Shown: in pieces, positions 11,620 through 22,319 of the stretch | Layout: each line of letters starts with the position of its first letter | Numbering within the stretch: the first letter of the stretch is position 1 | NCBI GenBank assembly: GCA_030847615.1 | Contig: JAUMIR010000015.1 | Coordinates: 6,217,501-6,281,500, forward strand | Reading direction: 5' to 3' | Length of the DNA: 64,000 nt | DNA from: Gambelia wislizenii | Taxonomy: Eukaryota; Chordata; Lepidosauria; Squamata; Crotaphytidae | Translations under genes and position numbers: made by a program | Notes under the pieces: generated by a model | Databases searched by the model: none | Told to the model about the DNA's origin: nothing | Seen by the model: the letters and a program-made list of their open reading frames with translations, nothing else

Positions 11620-11695
11620 AATTTACACTGTAAGCCACTTTAAGTCCCAATTGGGAGAAAGGTAGGATACAAATTAAATAAATAAAAATAATGAC
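11620..11695 (+). mobile_element. L2-type 3' tail
   Basis: TAAGCCACTTTAAGTCCCAA and the terminal TTAAATAAATAAA match the L2/SINE 3' end family found many times in the window. Confidence 0.5.
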
Positions 11696-11832
11696 TGGAA
11701 TACTATGCCACCATCTATGTTATGTAACTTTATGTATACTTAGCTATGTAGCAGAGGTGCTAGGAAACCCTGTTAGTGAATTGTGAAGATGAATATCGGA
11801 ACAACAGCAAGGGTGCCTGATATGAAACAATT

Positions 11833-12279
11833 CTCTCTCTCTCTCTCTCTCTCTCTGGCTTTTCTTTGCAAATGAAGATTCAGGAAGGACTCATCCCGTG
11901 CTTTCTGCAAGCGCGCTGATGACTAAAAAGGCCAATCCGAGATAGACAAGTCCGGTTGCAGAAAGCACAGCAGAAGGTTTCCTCAGGTGATGTTACTGGG
12001 TTGTGATTCTTTCTGCGTGTCGTTTCTCTTCAAGACTTGTTCGGCGTGAGTTCTCAAATAAGGCTGCAGCATTGTGGATAGTGTGTCTCCATGCCTCCCG
12101 ATGTGAGGCCAGGGCGGACCATTGTTGGTGATCAATTTGGCCGAGCCTGAGATGTTGTTTCAGGGAGTCCTTGTATCGCTTTTTTGGAGTGCCCCCCTTA
12201 CGCTGACCCATGGCGAGTTCACTGTAGAGTACTATTTTGGAGAGGCGATGGTCCTCCATCCTGCTCAGCACAGCTCTCG
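11833..12279 (-). mobile_element. Hairpin-tail LINE, 5'-truncated copy with 11-bp TSD
   Basis: ATGAAACAATT occurs at 11822-11832 and again at 12280-12290, flanking this insert. The minus strand encodes the C-terminus of the LINE protein (GTPKKRYKDSLKQHLRLGQ, WSALASHREAWRHTIHNAAA), followed by a 3' UTR, a decayed terminal hairpin and an (AG)n tail at 11833-11857. Same family as the full-length copy at 37957. Confidence 0.85.
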
Positions 12280-12299
12280 ATGAAACAATTACGGACGTT

Positions 12300-13400
12300 A
12301 CAATTCTGCCCAGTTCTTATTCCCTCTGATGTAAGTTCACTTATAAAAACATAACTCCCATACAAGATTCTGGCCTGCTAGTTTTGTATTTCCATACAGG
12401 AAAGGAGTTAACGATAAAGATAACTCTGCACTGGATTGTTATAGCAGTGGTTTTTATTCTCTAACAAAGGAGCAAGACATACAGGGGAAAGTATCTATTT
12501 AGTGCAGTGAAAGCATATAAAATATGATTCTGTACCATCCCTCTAGTCTCTGATCCGTTCCTCTGACTGGCTTTGTCTCCCACCCCAAGTGTATTAAGAC
12601 AGATTGTTGTACATGGTGGCTTCCAGGTCAGTGGGATGGTAAATCCAAGTCCACATTTTAGCCTGAACTTTAAAAGGGGCAATTCCACATAGCTTACTGG
12701 ATATATAGTAGTGCCTTTAAAATGGATTGTAAAATGTGGAGTGGTTTCACTACCCTACTGCAATGGGAATCATTTACACCAGGCAGGATACGCTGGCTCC
12801 GCACCAGTGTATCCTGGCTGCAGAGGTGGCTTGTTCCCCCCTACCTGGAGAAAACGGGCTGGAGTCCACACAGGATACTGGCCCATTCTGAAGCTGCTGC
12901 CACCATTTCCCTTGTTTAACGTGGAAGCCAGGCAGGGCCCCCGCAACATGTGACTGAAGGCCCCCTGCATGTGAACAGCCTTGGTCACATGTGGAGGGAC
13001 TCTTGCCTGGCTTCTGGGGCAGCCAGGAAGCTAGAGGCAACAGTGAGGAGTGGTGTGCCAGACGGGCTTCTGTGGACACATGGTGCCTGGTCTGTTTTTT
13101 GCTGGATAAACCAGGTGTTTTCTTATAATGGTTTATTGGGCCCTACCTTGGTTTGTCCCACTCCAGCCGCATATCTACCTCGGGGGTTGTTTGGACTGCC
13201 TGGAGACAGATTGGGGTAAATGCCCTGCATCGTTTGGACTGCAGGGCTCTGGAAGCTAGAGTAAATCACCCATGTAGATAAGCCCATGTGAGCTCCCAGC
13301 TGCTACTGAATGAGGGCCAGATTTTCCATTGTCTAAGTTGGAGATTCACATAGAACAGGAGTAGGAATCAGCCTACATGCTTCACTTGGCTATGATTCTA
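12300..13400. other. No gene; 91-bp inverted repeat at 12924-13014
   Basis: The arms GAAGCCAGGCA (12924) and TGCCTGGCTTC (13004), with inner arms CATGTGAC and GTCACATG, form an imperfect hairpin in a GC-richer stretch. Overlapping ORFs of 65-101 codons on both strands follow from the base composition, and none has a domain I know. Confidence 0.45.
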
Positions 13401-13407
13401 TGATTCT

Positions 13408-13775
13408 TGGTTTGGAGAAGAGAAGGTGAAGAGGGGACATGATAGCCATGTTTAAATATTTGAAGGGATGTCATACTGAGGATGGAGCAAGCTTGTTTTC
13501 TCCTGCTCCAGAGACTAGGACACGGAGCAATGGGTTCAAACTACAGGAAAAGAGATTCCACCTAAACATTAGGAAGAACTTCCTGACAGTAAAAGCTGTT
13601 CGGAAGTGGAATGCACTGCCTGGGAGTGTGGTAGAGTCTCCTTCTTTGGAGGTTTTTCAACAGAGGCTGGATGGCCATCTGTCAGGAATGATTTGATTGC
13701 ATATTCCTGCATGGCAGGGGGTTGGACTGGATGGCCCTTGTGGTCTCTTCCAACTCTATGATTCTATGATTCTAA
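13408..13775 (+). mobile_element. CR1 LINE 3' fragment
   Basis: Open for the last 85 residues of the CR1 protein ([20 protein letters not shown] ... FLTVKAVRKWNALPGS) and ends in the ATTCTATG tail. Confidence 0.88.
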
Positions 13776-14029
13776 GGCCACGTTTCTACTCTTAAGTATC
13801 TTCAGGATTCCCCATGAGCCTCTCTCTCAAAAAATCATGATTTTTTAAAAATTCTCTCTTTGTGTCTCCTGTGATTCTCTTTCTAAAGAAGCTGCAGCCC
13901 TCCCCCACCTTTTAAAAATAGAAATAAAATGAGAGAAATTTATTAGGAAAGCAGAGTGGGCTGGGAAATAGTAATTTCTAATCACCTCAAGTATAGATTG
14001 TTGTGTTTTTCTTCGTAGCAGGGATGGAA

Positions 14030-14535
14030 ATAATATTCAACACTAGTTGAACAATATTTTTAAAAATGGGGTTCTCAAGGGTTAGGAGACCTTTACAAGA
14101 GGAATCTTGGACAGATGTGGATCTTCACAATTCAGGACTTATACTGAGTAAAAAATGCAGGAGAAATGTGTGTGCATGGAGAAAATAAGTTTCCTGTGAA
14201 GAAAACATGATTTTCTATGGAGAAAATGACATTGTGCTGCAAAAAGCATGGTTCTCTGTGGAGAAAATAACATTTCTGCTATATAACCTTGTTTTCTTCA
14301 CGGTGAATGTCATTTTCTGCAGAAACCACATCTCCATGTGTTTGTGTTCTTTTGAAGAATAAATCTTGAACTGTGAAAAACCATTTTAAAGTTCCCTGTG
14401 TAGATAAGAGAATTTTTCATGGATAAAATAACATTTCTGCAAAGAAAATAACAGAATGCAATTTTCTGCACAAAAATGTGGGTTGTTTTGGGGGAAATTT
14501 GTGAACTGTGAAGAGTCTTCAAAAGGTGCACCATT
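14030..14535. repeat. P-family palindrome-rich repeat, copy 2
   Basis: Begins GGATGGAAATAATATTCAAC, has GGTTAGGAGACCTTTACAAG and ATCTTGGACAGATGTGG, then alternates GAGAAAATAACATTT- and TTTTCTATGGAGAAAAT-type units to about 14535. Confidence 0.6.
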
Positions 14536-14541
14536 TTTGAG

Positions 14542-14760
14542 TAGTTATCCCTTCATATTCACTGGGGTTTGGTTCCAGGACTCCTGTGGATACCCAAATC
14601 TGTGAATACTCAAGTCCCATGATATGCAATGGCATAGCAAAATGGTGTCCCTTAGAGAAGATGGCAAAATCAAGGTTTGCTTTTTGGATTATTATTTTTT
14701 AAAGAATATTTTCAAGCCATGAATACTTAAATCCGTAGATACAGAGGGACAACTGTACTT
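14542..14760. mobile_element. Tigger-like element, second family
   Basis: Inverted ends: TAGTTATCCCTTCATATTCA on the left and the complement of CGTAGATACAGAGGGACAAC on the right, next to TA. Internal marker GCTTTTTGGATTATTATTTT. Relatives at 35900 and 59498. Confidence 0.6.
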
Positions 14761-14945
14761 TCTTGCAATGGGGAGAAAAAAAATGCTGAACTTATTTGTT
14801 ATTGCCTGTGGGAATGAAATTTTTAAAGCCTTACATTGCTGGTTTGTAGTGCAGTTCATTGCTTTTGTTGATGAATTAGTGGCTAGCATTTCTCTCAGGG
14901 GGTTGTCCCAGTATGGCAAATAATTAGTAGAATGCATTAAAGACA

Positions 14946-14951
14946 TTTATT
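14946..14951 (-). terminator. Candidate CRNN poly(A) signal
   Basis: AATAAA on the minus strand, about 310 bp after the CRNN stop codon and the first such hexamer seen downstream. No transcript evidence. Confidence 0.45.
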
Positions 14952-15256
14952 TGCACACAAGCAAACCCAATACCTCCAGAAATACCCTACTTGGGACCTA
15001 CCAAGCTAAGCATAGCCTACTAGTAGTCTTTTGGGTTTGGATGGACTGCTGGTTGTTTGATAACTGCTTTTCCCACCATTTAAACCACAGATGTCAGGTG
15101 GAGGCCGAAACTAGTAAGTTTTCTCCTGCTTTGGTAAACTACCACTCAGACTTGGTGGACTATGTTGAGCTTGGTGGGTCACAATGCTTTCTATGACTGC
15201 CTTTTTATAAGATGCGGGTTCTGTGTTGGGTTTTGGGGGGGGCAACAGAAGGGGTG

Positions 15257-17582
15257 TTACTGCTTTGAAGACCACGGAGAAGGGAACTGCAACGGTTTGG
15301 AGAACTGAGATGTTTTGAAGGGCTGCCTGGCAGAAGAACCTCTTGGATTATGGACAGCTGGGGTCTCTTCCAAGTCACAGCTTGGATCTTGCTTTGGCAT
15401 CTGAGGCTTTGTCTTCTCTTGAGAAGGATACTCCTCTCGTGTCTGAGGCCAACATTCATGGTGTTGGGATTGGCACAATCCTATTGGGTTTTGAGGCTTC
15501 TGTTTTTCTGGACTGGGTTTGCATTTTTCTGATGCCAAAGACTGACATCCCTCATGGATAGCTGAGGCTCTTTCTGGAGCTTGAGATTGTTGCTTCTGCT
15601 GGCCAACTGAAGTCTTCTCAGATCCTTGAGGCTGACATTCCAGCTGGCCAGTCAGACATCCTGTTGTCAGAGATTCACACTTTCCTTGGCCTGTTTGGGC
15701 CTGTTCTTGTCCTTGAGTCTTCCTTTTTGCCTGTTGGGAAGACTCATGCACCAGTTCCTCCTGAAGCTCTTCTTCAGTTTTACATTTTGGGACTTGCTCT
15801 TGGGTCCAAGGTTTAGTTTCCTGTTGGTGTGTTGGCTGTTCTCCTGTCTGAGGCTTCTTGACACATCTGTGGGTTGGCTTTTGTGTTGCTTCTTGTGACT
15901 TCTGAGGCTTTCCATTGGTCACATCCTGTTCTCTCCCTTGTGATTTGTTGGTATCTCTCTGTTTTGGAGTTTGCTCTGCCTCCTGGGTAGACCATTGAGT
16001 TGTCTGCTCTTGCTTGATTCTTTGGCTCTTTGCTTCCTGTTGGCCAGTGTGACCCTGATTCTCTGTCTGGCATGGTTGGGATAATGGTTGGGTTGTACAC
16101 CCTTGAAGCTCTCTTGTAGCCTGATCTGGTGTGAAAGGCTTTTGCCTGTTTTGGCTGCTTGCTTCTTCAACTGCACTTTGAGGTTCCTGCTCTGCTTTTT
16201 CTTCCACACAAGCAGCTTCATGGTTTGGACTCTTATTGAGTTTTTGATTCTCATTCCTTTCTCTCTGACTTGAACAGGCAACCAAAGGCTTCCCTGGCGG
16301 CTGGCTAGTTGGCTCTTCTTGCACCAGAAATTCTTTAGGCTGTCCATCAGTGCATTTCTCTGATTTGGGGGCCTCTTGTTTTTCTTCTTTGCTTGATCTC
16401 TGAGGCTCTCCATTCTCTGACATTTCCTCCAGTTCTTGAGCAGATTGACAAGTTGATTCTTCTGTGGGTGCCTCTGTGTCCTGGCATGTTTTGTACCTTT
16501 CTGCTTTGCTGGACTGACCTCCTGCTGGCCCAGCCTTACAGTGCTGATTTTTCTTATAGCAAGCTCTTGCCACTTTGAGCACTAGGACAGCAAATTCCTC
16601 AAAGTCCACCTTGCCATTGTGATCTTGTTCAAGTTGCTGTAGCACTGTCTCAATTGTCTTGGGATCATGCGGATTCTACAAAAAGAATGCAAGAACTTGG
16701 TTACTTATTTATGTTACTTACTCCATGTTCCAACAGAAGGGGAGAAGAGCAGCCAGCCACCGCTCCATTGAGCCTTGGCTCCAGCAGCTGGTGAGAGCTC
16801 CCCATTCTGGATTCCAACTGCCACAGTTCTGGCCCCTAAGGGAAAGAAGAACATCTAGGCACAGCTTGATCATGCCTTGGCCCAGTAGCTGGTTAGGGGC
16901 CCTCTTTCCAGTCCAGCTACCATTGTTCTGGCCTCTGAGGGTGAGAGGAGCAGCCAGGAATAACTCCATTGGGCCTTGCTCCTGCAGCTGGTGGGAGCTC
17001 CTCCCTCCAGATTCCAATTGCCACTGTTCTATCTGTTCTAGCTCCTGTGGGAGAGAAGAGCAGTCAGGCACAGCTCCATCATGCTTTGGTCCAGTGGTTG
17101 GTGAGAGGCCTTCCCTCCAGATTCTAACTGCCTGGCCTCTGAGAGCACAGCAGCCAGAATTTGCTGGACTGAATCTCCCATGTCATTCCCCTGTCCTTAT
17201 GTGTCATGTCTTATTTTAATTAATTAATTAATTAAGACTAAATTATGATAAATAAATAAATTAATGATAAACAAATTAATGATTTGTAACCCACCCTGGA
17301 AGCCTTTTTGGCTGGTGGCCAGGGTATAAATACTCAAACAAATGAACAGGCAAACATTAATTATGTCATAGAATAAGGATGTAAGAACTTTACTACTTCC
17401 ATCCTCTATCTTAGTACCTGTGACCGATTGAGGATGACACTCACCACTATCACTTCGGCAAACTCTTTCTGGATAAGATGCTTCAGCTCTCCCTTGCTCA
17501 GCATTGTGCACTCTCTGTCCTCCTTTGCATATTTGTTAAAAGCACTAATTATGCTGTCAATGTTATAGAGTAGCTCAGACAT
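15257..17582 (-). CDS. CRNN: Cornulin, S100-fused-type cornification protein (two coding exons)
   Basis: Coding exon 2 is 17582-17445 (exon starts 17604 after an acceptor TTCTAG; donor GTGAGT at 17444). Exon 3 is 16675-15257 (acceptor TTTTTGTAG). The intron is 769 bp and phase 0. The product is 518 aa by my count; human cornulin is 495. Residues 1-46 (MSELLYNIDSIISAFNKYAK ... LSKGELKHLIQ ... EFAEVIV) form the S100-type first EF-hand, and EFAEVIV corresponds to EFADVIV of cornulins. Residues 47-86 start NPHDPKT and hold the second EF-hand loop EQDHNGKVDFEE. Its first ligand is Glu instead of Asp, which may weaken calcium binding. The remaining ~430 residues are Gln/Lys/Glu/Pro/Thr-rich with scattered Cys and no long perfect repeats; such tails are transglutaminase substrates in cornulins (known). 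The frame is intact throughout. Long plus-strand ORFs over exon 3 are antisense shadows. It faces the S100-fused pseudogene at 2164 convergently. Confidence 0.9.
16740..17160. repeat. ~100-bp minisatellite in CRNN intron 2, about four units
   Basis: Four diverged tandem units, each with GAGAAGAGCAGCCAGGC-, CTCCATTGAGCCTTGG-, AGCTGGTGAGAGCTCC- and GATTCCAACTGCCAC-type segments. Units start near 16740, 16845, 16945 and 17050. Because the unit is close to a multiple of three, it leaves ORFs open on both strands. A single isolated unit occurs at 32285. Confidence 0.75.
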
Positions 17583-17653
17583 CTCTCCACAGGTCTGACA
17601 GGTCCTAGAATGAAAAAAGCAGATGGATGTTACGATTAATATTAGCTGACTTA

Positions 17654-17778
17654 GAATCATAGAATCATAGAATTGTAGAGTTGGAAGAGACCACGAGGGC
17701 CATCCAGTCCAACTCCCTGCCACGCAGGATGTCTTGATCAAAGCATCCCTGACAGATGGCAATCCAGCCTCTCTCATC
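17654..17778 (-). mobile_element. CR1 3' tail in CRNN intron 1
   Basis: ATCATAGAATCATAGAATTG, AGTTGGAAGAGACCACGAGG and GCAATCCAGCCTCT match the CR1 3' end. Strongly 5'-truncated. Confidence 0.8.
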
Positions 17779-17779
17779 T

Positions 17780-18350
17780 GGAGGGGCTTTTAGATACAGA
17801 AGCCCCTAGAGATGGCTTTGGAGAAGAAGGTGGAAGGAAGGTGAACATGATAGTAGCAATTGGCATATCAGCAAGGGGTTAGTTAGAAAAGATAGAGGAG
17901 AAAATACCCAGGTCCACCTGGCTAGCTAACTTTCTATCATTCCCCCTCCAGTTCCTTGTTACATGCCTCGGCATCCAATTTCCAGCAGGTATAAGAGGAT
18001 AGACCTGTAGTCTAAGAAGCTTACACTCTAGGGGAAAACAACAAGAGAAGGATAAGGAAGCCTTCTTATCTGGAAAGCCAGGATAAGCAGGAAGAGCATA
18101 TATATTATTTCACAGAATTGAATCATAGGCTGAGATCCAACATGGTGCTTGCGTAGTGTAAAGCTGCACTTGCATACTTACATGGTGGTTGACATTGTGC
18201 AACTGATTGTGTATATGCCTGTGTGTATAGTTGTTGTCCACGTGAGCATTGGGGAATACATAGGGATGGTTTCTGCAACCCCTGGGAATCAAGTGGTATG
18301 TTGGAAGCACTGATGAATTGTTATGTGCCATCCAAGAAAGTACAATTGCA
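17780..18350. other. CRNN intron 1, nothing else recognised
   Basis: Non-coding. About 18225-18300 resembles part of the D-family repeat (GGGGAATACATAGGGATGG). Confidence 0.35.
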
Positions 18351-18356
18351 TGGCAC

Positions 18357-18480
18357 AAATCCTGTTGGTTAGTCCCAACTAGAGTAGACCCATGGACTCA
18401 ATTGTGAGTAAACACATAGGTTAATTCAGTAGCTTCAATAGCTCTCCTTTAGTCAGGAGTAACAATAGGATTTAAGTCCA
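18357..18480. mobile_element. Short palindromic MITE
   Basis: Inverted ends AATCCTGTTGGTTAGTCCCA and (complement of) AGTCAGGAGTAACAATAGGA, with GAGTAGACCCATGGA inside. Same family as at 4135. Confidence 0.6.
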
Positions 18481-18545
18481 TGAGAAATTATTGCATTTCT
18501 CTGCATTTGTAACCATGAACTGAATACATTGGTTGCAAAATGGCA

Positions 18546-18577
<32 letters not shown>
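18546..18577. repeat. (AAT)n microsatellite
   Basis: About ten AAT units, in CRNN intron 1. Confidence 0.9.
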
Positions 18578-18579
<2 letters not shown>

Positions 18580-18599
18580 CCACATGTGTAAGGGAAATT

Positions 18600-18905
18600 A
18601 CACAAGTGTTGGACACCAACAAGATTCCAGCCAGAGAGCTGGAAGGAATCCCAAAGGCTAACTGACAGTAATATTGAAAACTTTTGCCTGTCACAAGGGA
18701 AATTGCTCCTGGGAGAGGTTGGAAATGGCAATCAGCTGCTTCCTCAGTGACAAGGGAATGGATCTCCATTGATCACAGCAGCTGTTTCCCGATAAGTGGG
18801 ACTTGGGGAGGTTGGGCTGGAATTCACTGAGTAGTCCCATAACTATGAAGCTTACATATACGCAAATCCCATACAGGATTCTGGCCAGCATGTTTTTATT
18901 TTTCC
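18600..18905. repeat. D-family dispersed repeat
   Basis: Inverted-looking halves around TTGATCACAGCAGCTGTTTC, ending CCCATACAGGATTCTGGCCA. Relatives at 36360-36850 and 53440-53600 share the 'gggaatac', 'cagctgcttcc' and 'cctgtt(a)cttgcagtggctg'-type segments. Class unknown. Confidence 0.4.
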
Positions 18906-18909
18906 CCAT

Positions 18910-20310
18910 AATGTCATTATTTGCTGATTGGTTTTGACATCCATGGTAAAAATCAGTGATTTCAAAGAAAGTAATAATGATACAAAATTTTTGAAATCAT
19001 ATGTAAATATATTTAGCCAGGGGTTCCAAACTGCTTCTGGGTAGGCTGGGAAAGGAAGGTGGGCTCCTCAGGAGTTGCTCCTGAAGCAGCCAAGCAAAAT
19101 GGCCTGACCTTGGAAGCAAAGAAGGAAGGTCTTCCTGCTCCAGCCCTACATGCTGAAGACCCTCGCCAGTTTTGTCCCCAGTGCCAGCATCAAATGGCTG
19201 TTTGACTGCACCACCTTCCACCGCTTGCCTTAGTTGGTAACAGGAACATTCCTGGTGTGACCACTAGGAGGCCCCCTCCTGAGCAGCCTGAAGGAAGTCA
19301 GGAAGGGAAGTCAGGAAGCAGGAGAGGGGGCACTTCCTCAGACCCCCCTCCTCAGGAACCCCTTTCCCACTCAGCCTGAAGCCACTAGCCTCATCCTGAG
19401 GTGCTTCTAGAGCTGGCCCACATCCATCATGTAAATCTATTGCTGGAGCATAATGGTCCCCCAGTTTTTCACTGGGCCAAATCTCAGTATCCCTGGTTAC
19501 CTGTTCCTAAGGACTTTGCTCACTTCCTGGACTGACCACAAGCTGGAAACTAGTATGTTGACAGATGACTTTGAGGTGGGGGTGGACATATCCAGAATAA
19601 AAAAAGACAGGGAGAGAAAGGCTGTCTTTGAAAATATGATCAGAAAAATGTGCACATTTTAAACACACTCCAGTCAATGCAGGGAATGCATTCAAGCAAT
19701 GCACCATGGTGATAGGGTGGAAGGATGCATGGTTGAATGCACTCTGCATTTTACTCTGAACTTTAAAAGCACTATCCAAGGTGCTGAACGTATTTTGAAG
19801 ACAGGGTTCAGGACTTGAGAATCCCTTAATGTTCAGACTAAAATCCAGAGTGGAGTCAACCCCATCTCAGGTGTTAGAATAACCACATGCTGGAGCAGCA
19901 GCGTGTGCAATTGAAAATGTGGGTGCAAAGATGCATATATATTATATTATATTATGTTGGGGTGGGGGGAGGAACAACGGACAACAAAAGTAGGATTAAT
20001 TAATTGTTTAATTTATATCCCACCTTTTCCCCTAAAATGGGACTCAAAGCAGCTCACAATATAATGAAGGAAGAAAGAAAGAAAACCAAGAGAACTGGGT
20101 GCAAGTCAGAAATGAAGATGGGAAAGGAAGGGAAGGAGGACTGGAAGGCCTTGATTGTATATTCTATGAATGTACCGATCCCAGATTGATTCCAGTCAGT
20201 CCATTAAGCTACACATTATAAGAGAAATCAATTTCTGGAAGAGGTTTCCATAGATCCTATCCAGTAATTCACCCCCTTCACCCACCCAGCCCCAGCTTTC
20301 CTCTTTTGGA
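18910..20310. other. CRNN intron 1, remainder
   Basis: No exon. 19755-19795 carries the dispersed ACTCTGAACTTTAAAAGCAC motif; 19990-20060 is an L2-type 3' tail (TTTATATCCCACCTTTTCCC). A short AT run (TATTA)n lies at about 19937-19957. Confidence 0.4.
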
Positions 20311-20315
20311 CTTAC

Positions 20316-20394
20316 CTATTTGGCAGGCAGCAATGATGTAGAAGACTCCAAATCTTTGCTGGGGAGAAGGCTGGTCCTCTCCAAGTTTTATATA
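20316..20394 (-). promoter_or_regulatory. CRNN: CRNN promoter TATA box and non-coding exon 1
   Basis: On the minus strand TATATAAAA (20394-20386) is followed ~70 bp later by an ideal donor, CAAATAG then GTAAGT, at 20316/20315. A TSS near 20360 would give a ~45-nt non-coding exon 1, the standard S100-fused-type gene layout. It would leave a 2.7-kb intron 1 before exon 2 at 17604. The start site is inferred from TATA spacing only. Confidence 0.65.
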
Positions 20395-20795
20395 GGAGCC
20401 TCTTAGTCTCCTCCACGTAACAGAAGGCTCCCTTTTCCATGCATCCATCTGATTCAGTCTGGGCCAGCCCCAGATGTGCTTCCCTCACTTGGTGAGTGTG
20501 GAATGATCTCATGCCTGCTGAAAGCTGCCCTTGCTGCAAAGCTTTTCTGGGGGAGCTCATCCCAACTGCAACACCCATCCAGTATAAAAATTCTCAATAT
20601 GAAGCCTAGATCTGACATTTTGTAGCTATTAGTGGGCTGCCACCCTCTGATTCACGTACAGCAGAACCTGTTGTCTAAGGGTGAGGTTCATAATTAGAGG
20701 ACCTTTCTTGTTCTAGCATCTTTCTGTTGGTTCAGCTTTAAAGGAGGAGTTGGAGAAAATGTTAGGCATGAGTAGATTGACAGCAGGAATGTAAT
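20395..20795. other. CRNN upstream region
   Basis: Unique-looking, moderately GC-rich sequence upstream of the CRNN TATA box (ORF of 88 codons, 20578-20312, is an accident of composition). Any proximal enhancer elements would lie here; I cannot name them. Confidence 0.35.
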
Positions 20796-20799
20796 TCTT

Positions 20800-21487
20800 C
20801 ACTAAGTTTCTTCTTGAGAGAAACACAGAATAATCTGAGCAATTTTCTTCCAACTGGGAGAAAGTCTTTGGAAACCATGTAGCTTTTGCAATTCAGGACT
20901 TATTCTGCACAAAATTTTCATGTGGTTGTTTTGCACAGAAAGTAGGCTTTTCTGTGTAATAAACAGCATTCCCCCCCCGAAAATGATATTCCTGCATATA
21001 AATCTTATTTTATGCAAAGAAAATGCTGTTGAATCGACCATGTACAAAATTTGCACTGAAAAAGTCTCCACTTACAGAATTTTCTACACAGAAAATAATA
21101 TTACTGCATGTATACAAAAGTCTGATTGGTTATGTGGAATAAACTTGACTTGAATACTCTTTCATAGAAATATTATTTTCTGCACAGAAAATGTTTCCTG
21201 TGCAGAAAAATCCTGCTTTCTATGAAAATCACCCATGTGTACATTTTGCTTAGAGCAAATTCACAATTACATAATTTTATGCATAAAAATTAATATCCCT
21301 GCACATAATAATTATTTTCCATGGAGAAAATGCTGTTTCCTGTGCAGAAAATGTTTCGTGTTCCAGCATGCAAATTTTGTGCAGATTCTCTTTTGTCTAG
21401 GAATTTTCTCAGCAGAATTTTTTGGCATTCAGAAAACATTTTTGACAATTTTTAAAAGAATATTTTTGAATATTCTTTACATCTCTA
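20800..21487. repeat. P-family palindrome-rich repeat, copy 3 (longest)
   Basis: The left end, GCAATTTTCTTCCAACTGGG then AGAAAGTCTTTGG, is shared with the copy at 29655. The right end is TTTTTGAATATTCTTTACAT. In between there are many TTTTCTG/CAGAAAA units, including ATTTTCTGCACAGAAAAT at 21175-21192. Confidence 0.65.
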
Positions 21488-21711
21488 CTTGACGCTGCAT
21501 CTCCTGAGTGCAATACTGGGTTATCACTGGAGCAGTTGGAGTAAATGCACCAAAGTCTCAGTGGCTAAGGGCTCAACTACAATTCCCAGATCTCAGTCCT
21601 GGCTCTCTGTGGGTGGGCCCTGTTCTCCAATTTTCAGGACAAGGAGGAAGACGGGACTAAAGGGAGCAGCCTACTTGGGACTAACAGAGGTTTAAAGCCA
21701 CATACACTACA

Positions 21712-21920
21712 GATGGGAAGAGTATTTGAAAACATCTAGGAAATGGTTGAAAATCATGCTTCTCAAGTGTTGGAAAACCCTGATGGGAAGAATGCTGGAC
21801 AGATGGGAATCTTCCAAGTTCAGTACTTATTCTGTGCAAAATTCACCTGTGGTTGTTTCACACAGCAAACATTTTCAACATTTTCTACACAGAAAGTAGC
21901 ATTTTCCTCTGTGGAAGATT
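21712..21920. repeat. P-family repeat, copy 4 (partial)
   Basis: CTCAAGTGTTGGAAAACCC, GAATGCTGGACAGATGGGAA, TACTTATTCTGTGCAAAATT, then TTTTCTACACAGAAAGTAGC. It is interrupted by a (TATC)n run. Confidence 0.55.
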
Positions 21921-21922
21921 AT

Positions 21923-21956
21923 CTATCTATCTATCTTTCTATCTATCTATCTATGG
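21923..21956. repeat. (TATC)n microsatellite
   Basis: About eight TATC units with one TTTC interruption. Confidence 0.9.
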
Positions 21957-22055
21957 TTGAAGCTTCCCATGGCTCAAAGTACAACCAGATGAAAGACCAT
22001 AAGGGTTAAACTTCATGCGGTGTAGGTTAAAAAAAGTTGCAGAAAGGGGGTTGTT

Positions 22056-22224
22056 GGCTGTTGTTAGCTGCTGTCAAGTTGACTTTGACATACAACGGCC
22101 CTATGAATAAGAGACCTCCAAGTCACCCTGCTCAGGTCTTTCAGATTCAGGGCAGCCATGGCTTCCTTGATTGAGTCTATCCATCTATAATGTGGTCTTC
22201 CTTTTTTCCTACTGCCTTCTATAT
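22056..22224 (-). mobile_element. RTE/BovB-like LINE 3' fragment
   Basis: The minus strand encodes the post-RT C-terminus (GRPHYRWIDSIKEAMAALNL ... VTWRSLIHRAV) and the tail TTGACAGCAGCTAACAAC. These are typical of BovB-type RTE elements. Confidence 0.65.
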
Positions 22225-22227
22225 CAA

Positions 22228-22312
22228 GATTTCCTGCGTGGCAGGGGGTTGGACGGGATGGCCTCGTGGTCTCTTCCAACTCTACAATTCTATGATTCTA
22301 TGATTCTATGGT
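22228..22312 (+). mobile_element. CR1 3' tail joined to the RTE fragment
   Basis: TTTCCTGCGTGGCAGGGGGT, GTCTCTTCCAACTCTACAA and (ATTCTATG)n. It abuts the oppositely oriented RTE fragment. Confidence 0.75.
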
Positions 22313-22319
22313 TTGGATG

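Noticed and set aside
12711..13219. Several overlapping 65-101-codon ORFs
   Set aside because: Open frames on both strands without family resemblance or splice signals; explained by GC-rich, stop-poor composition.
15343..15898. Plus-strand ORFs with hydrophobic stretches
   Set aside because: Antisense to the Gln/Lys-rich cornulin tail. CAG/AAG codons read backwards give Leu/Phe-rich products.
16659..17219. 186-codon plus ORF
   Set aside because: Produced by the ~100-bp intron minisatellite; not a separate gene, though noted as a possible exonisation.
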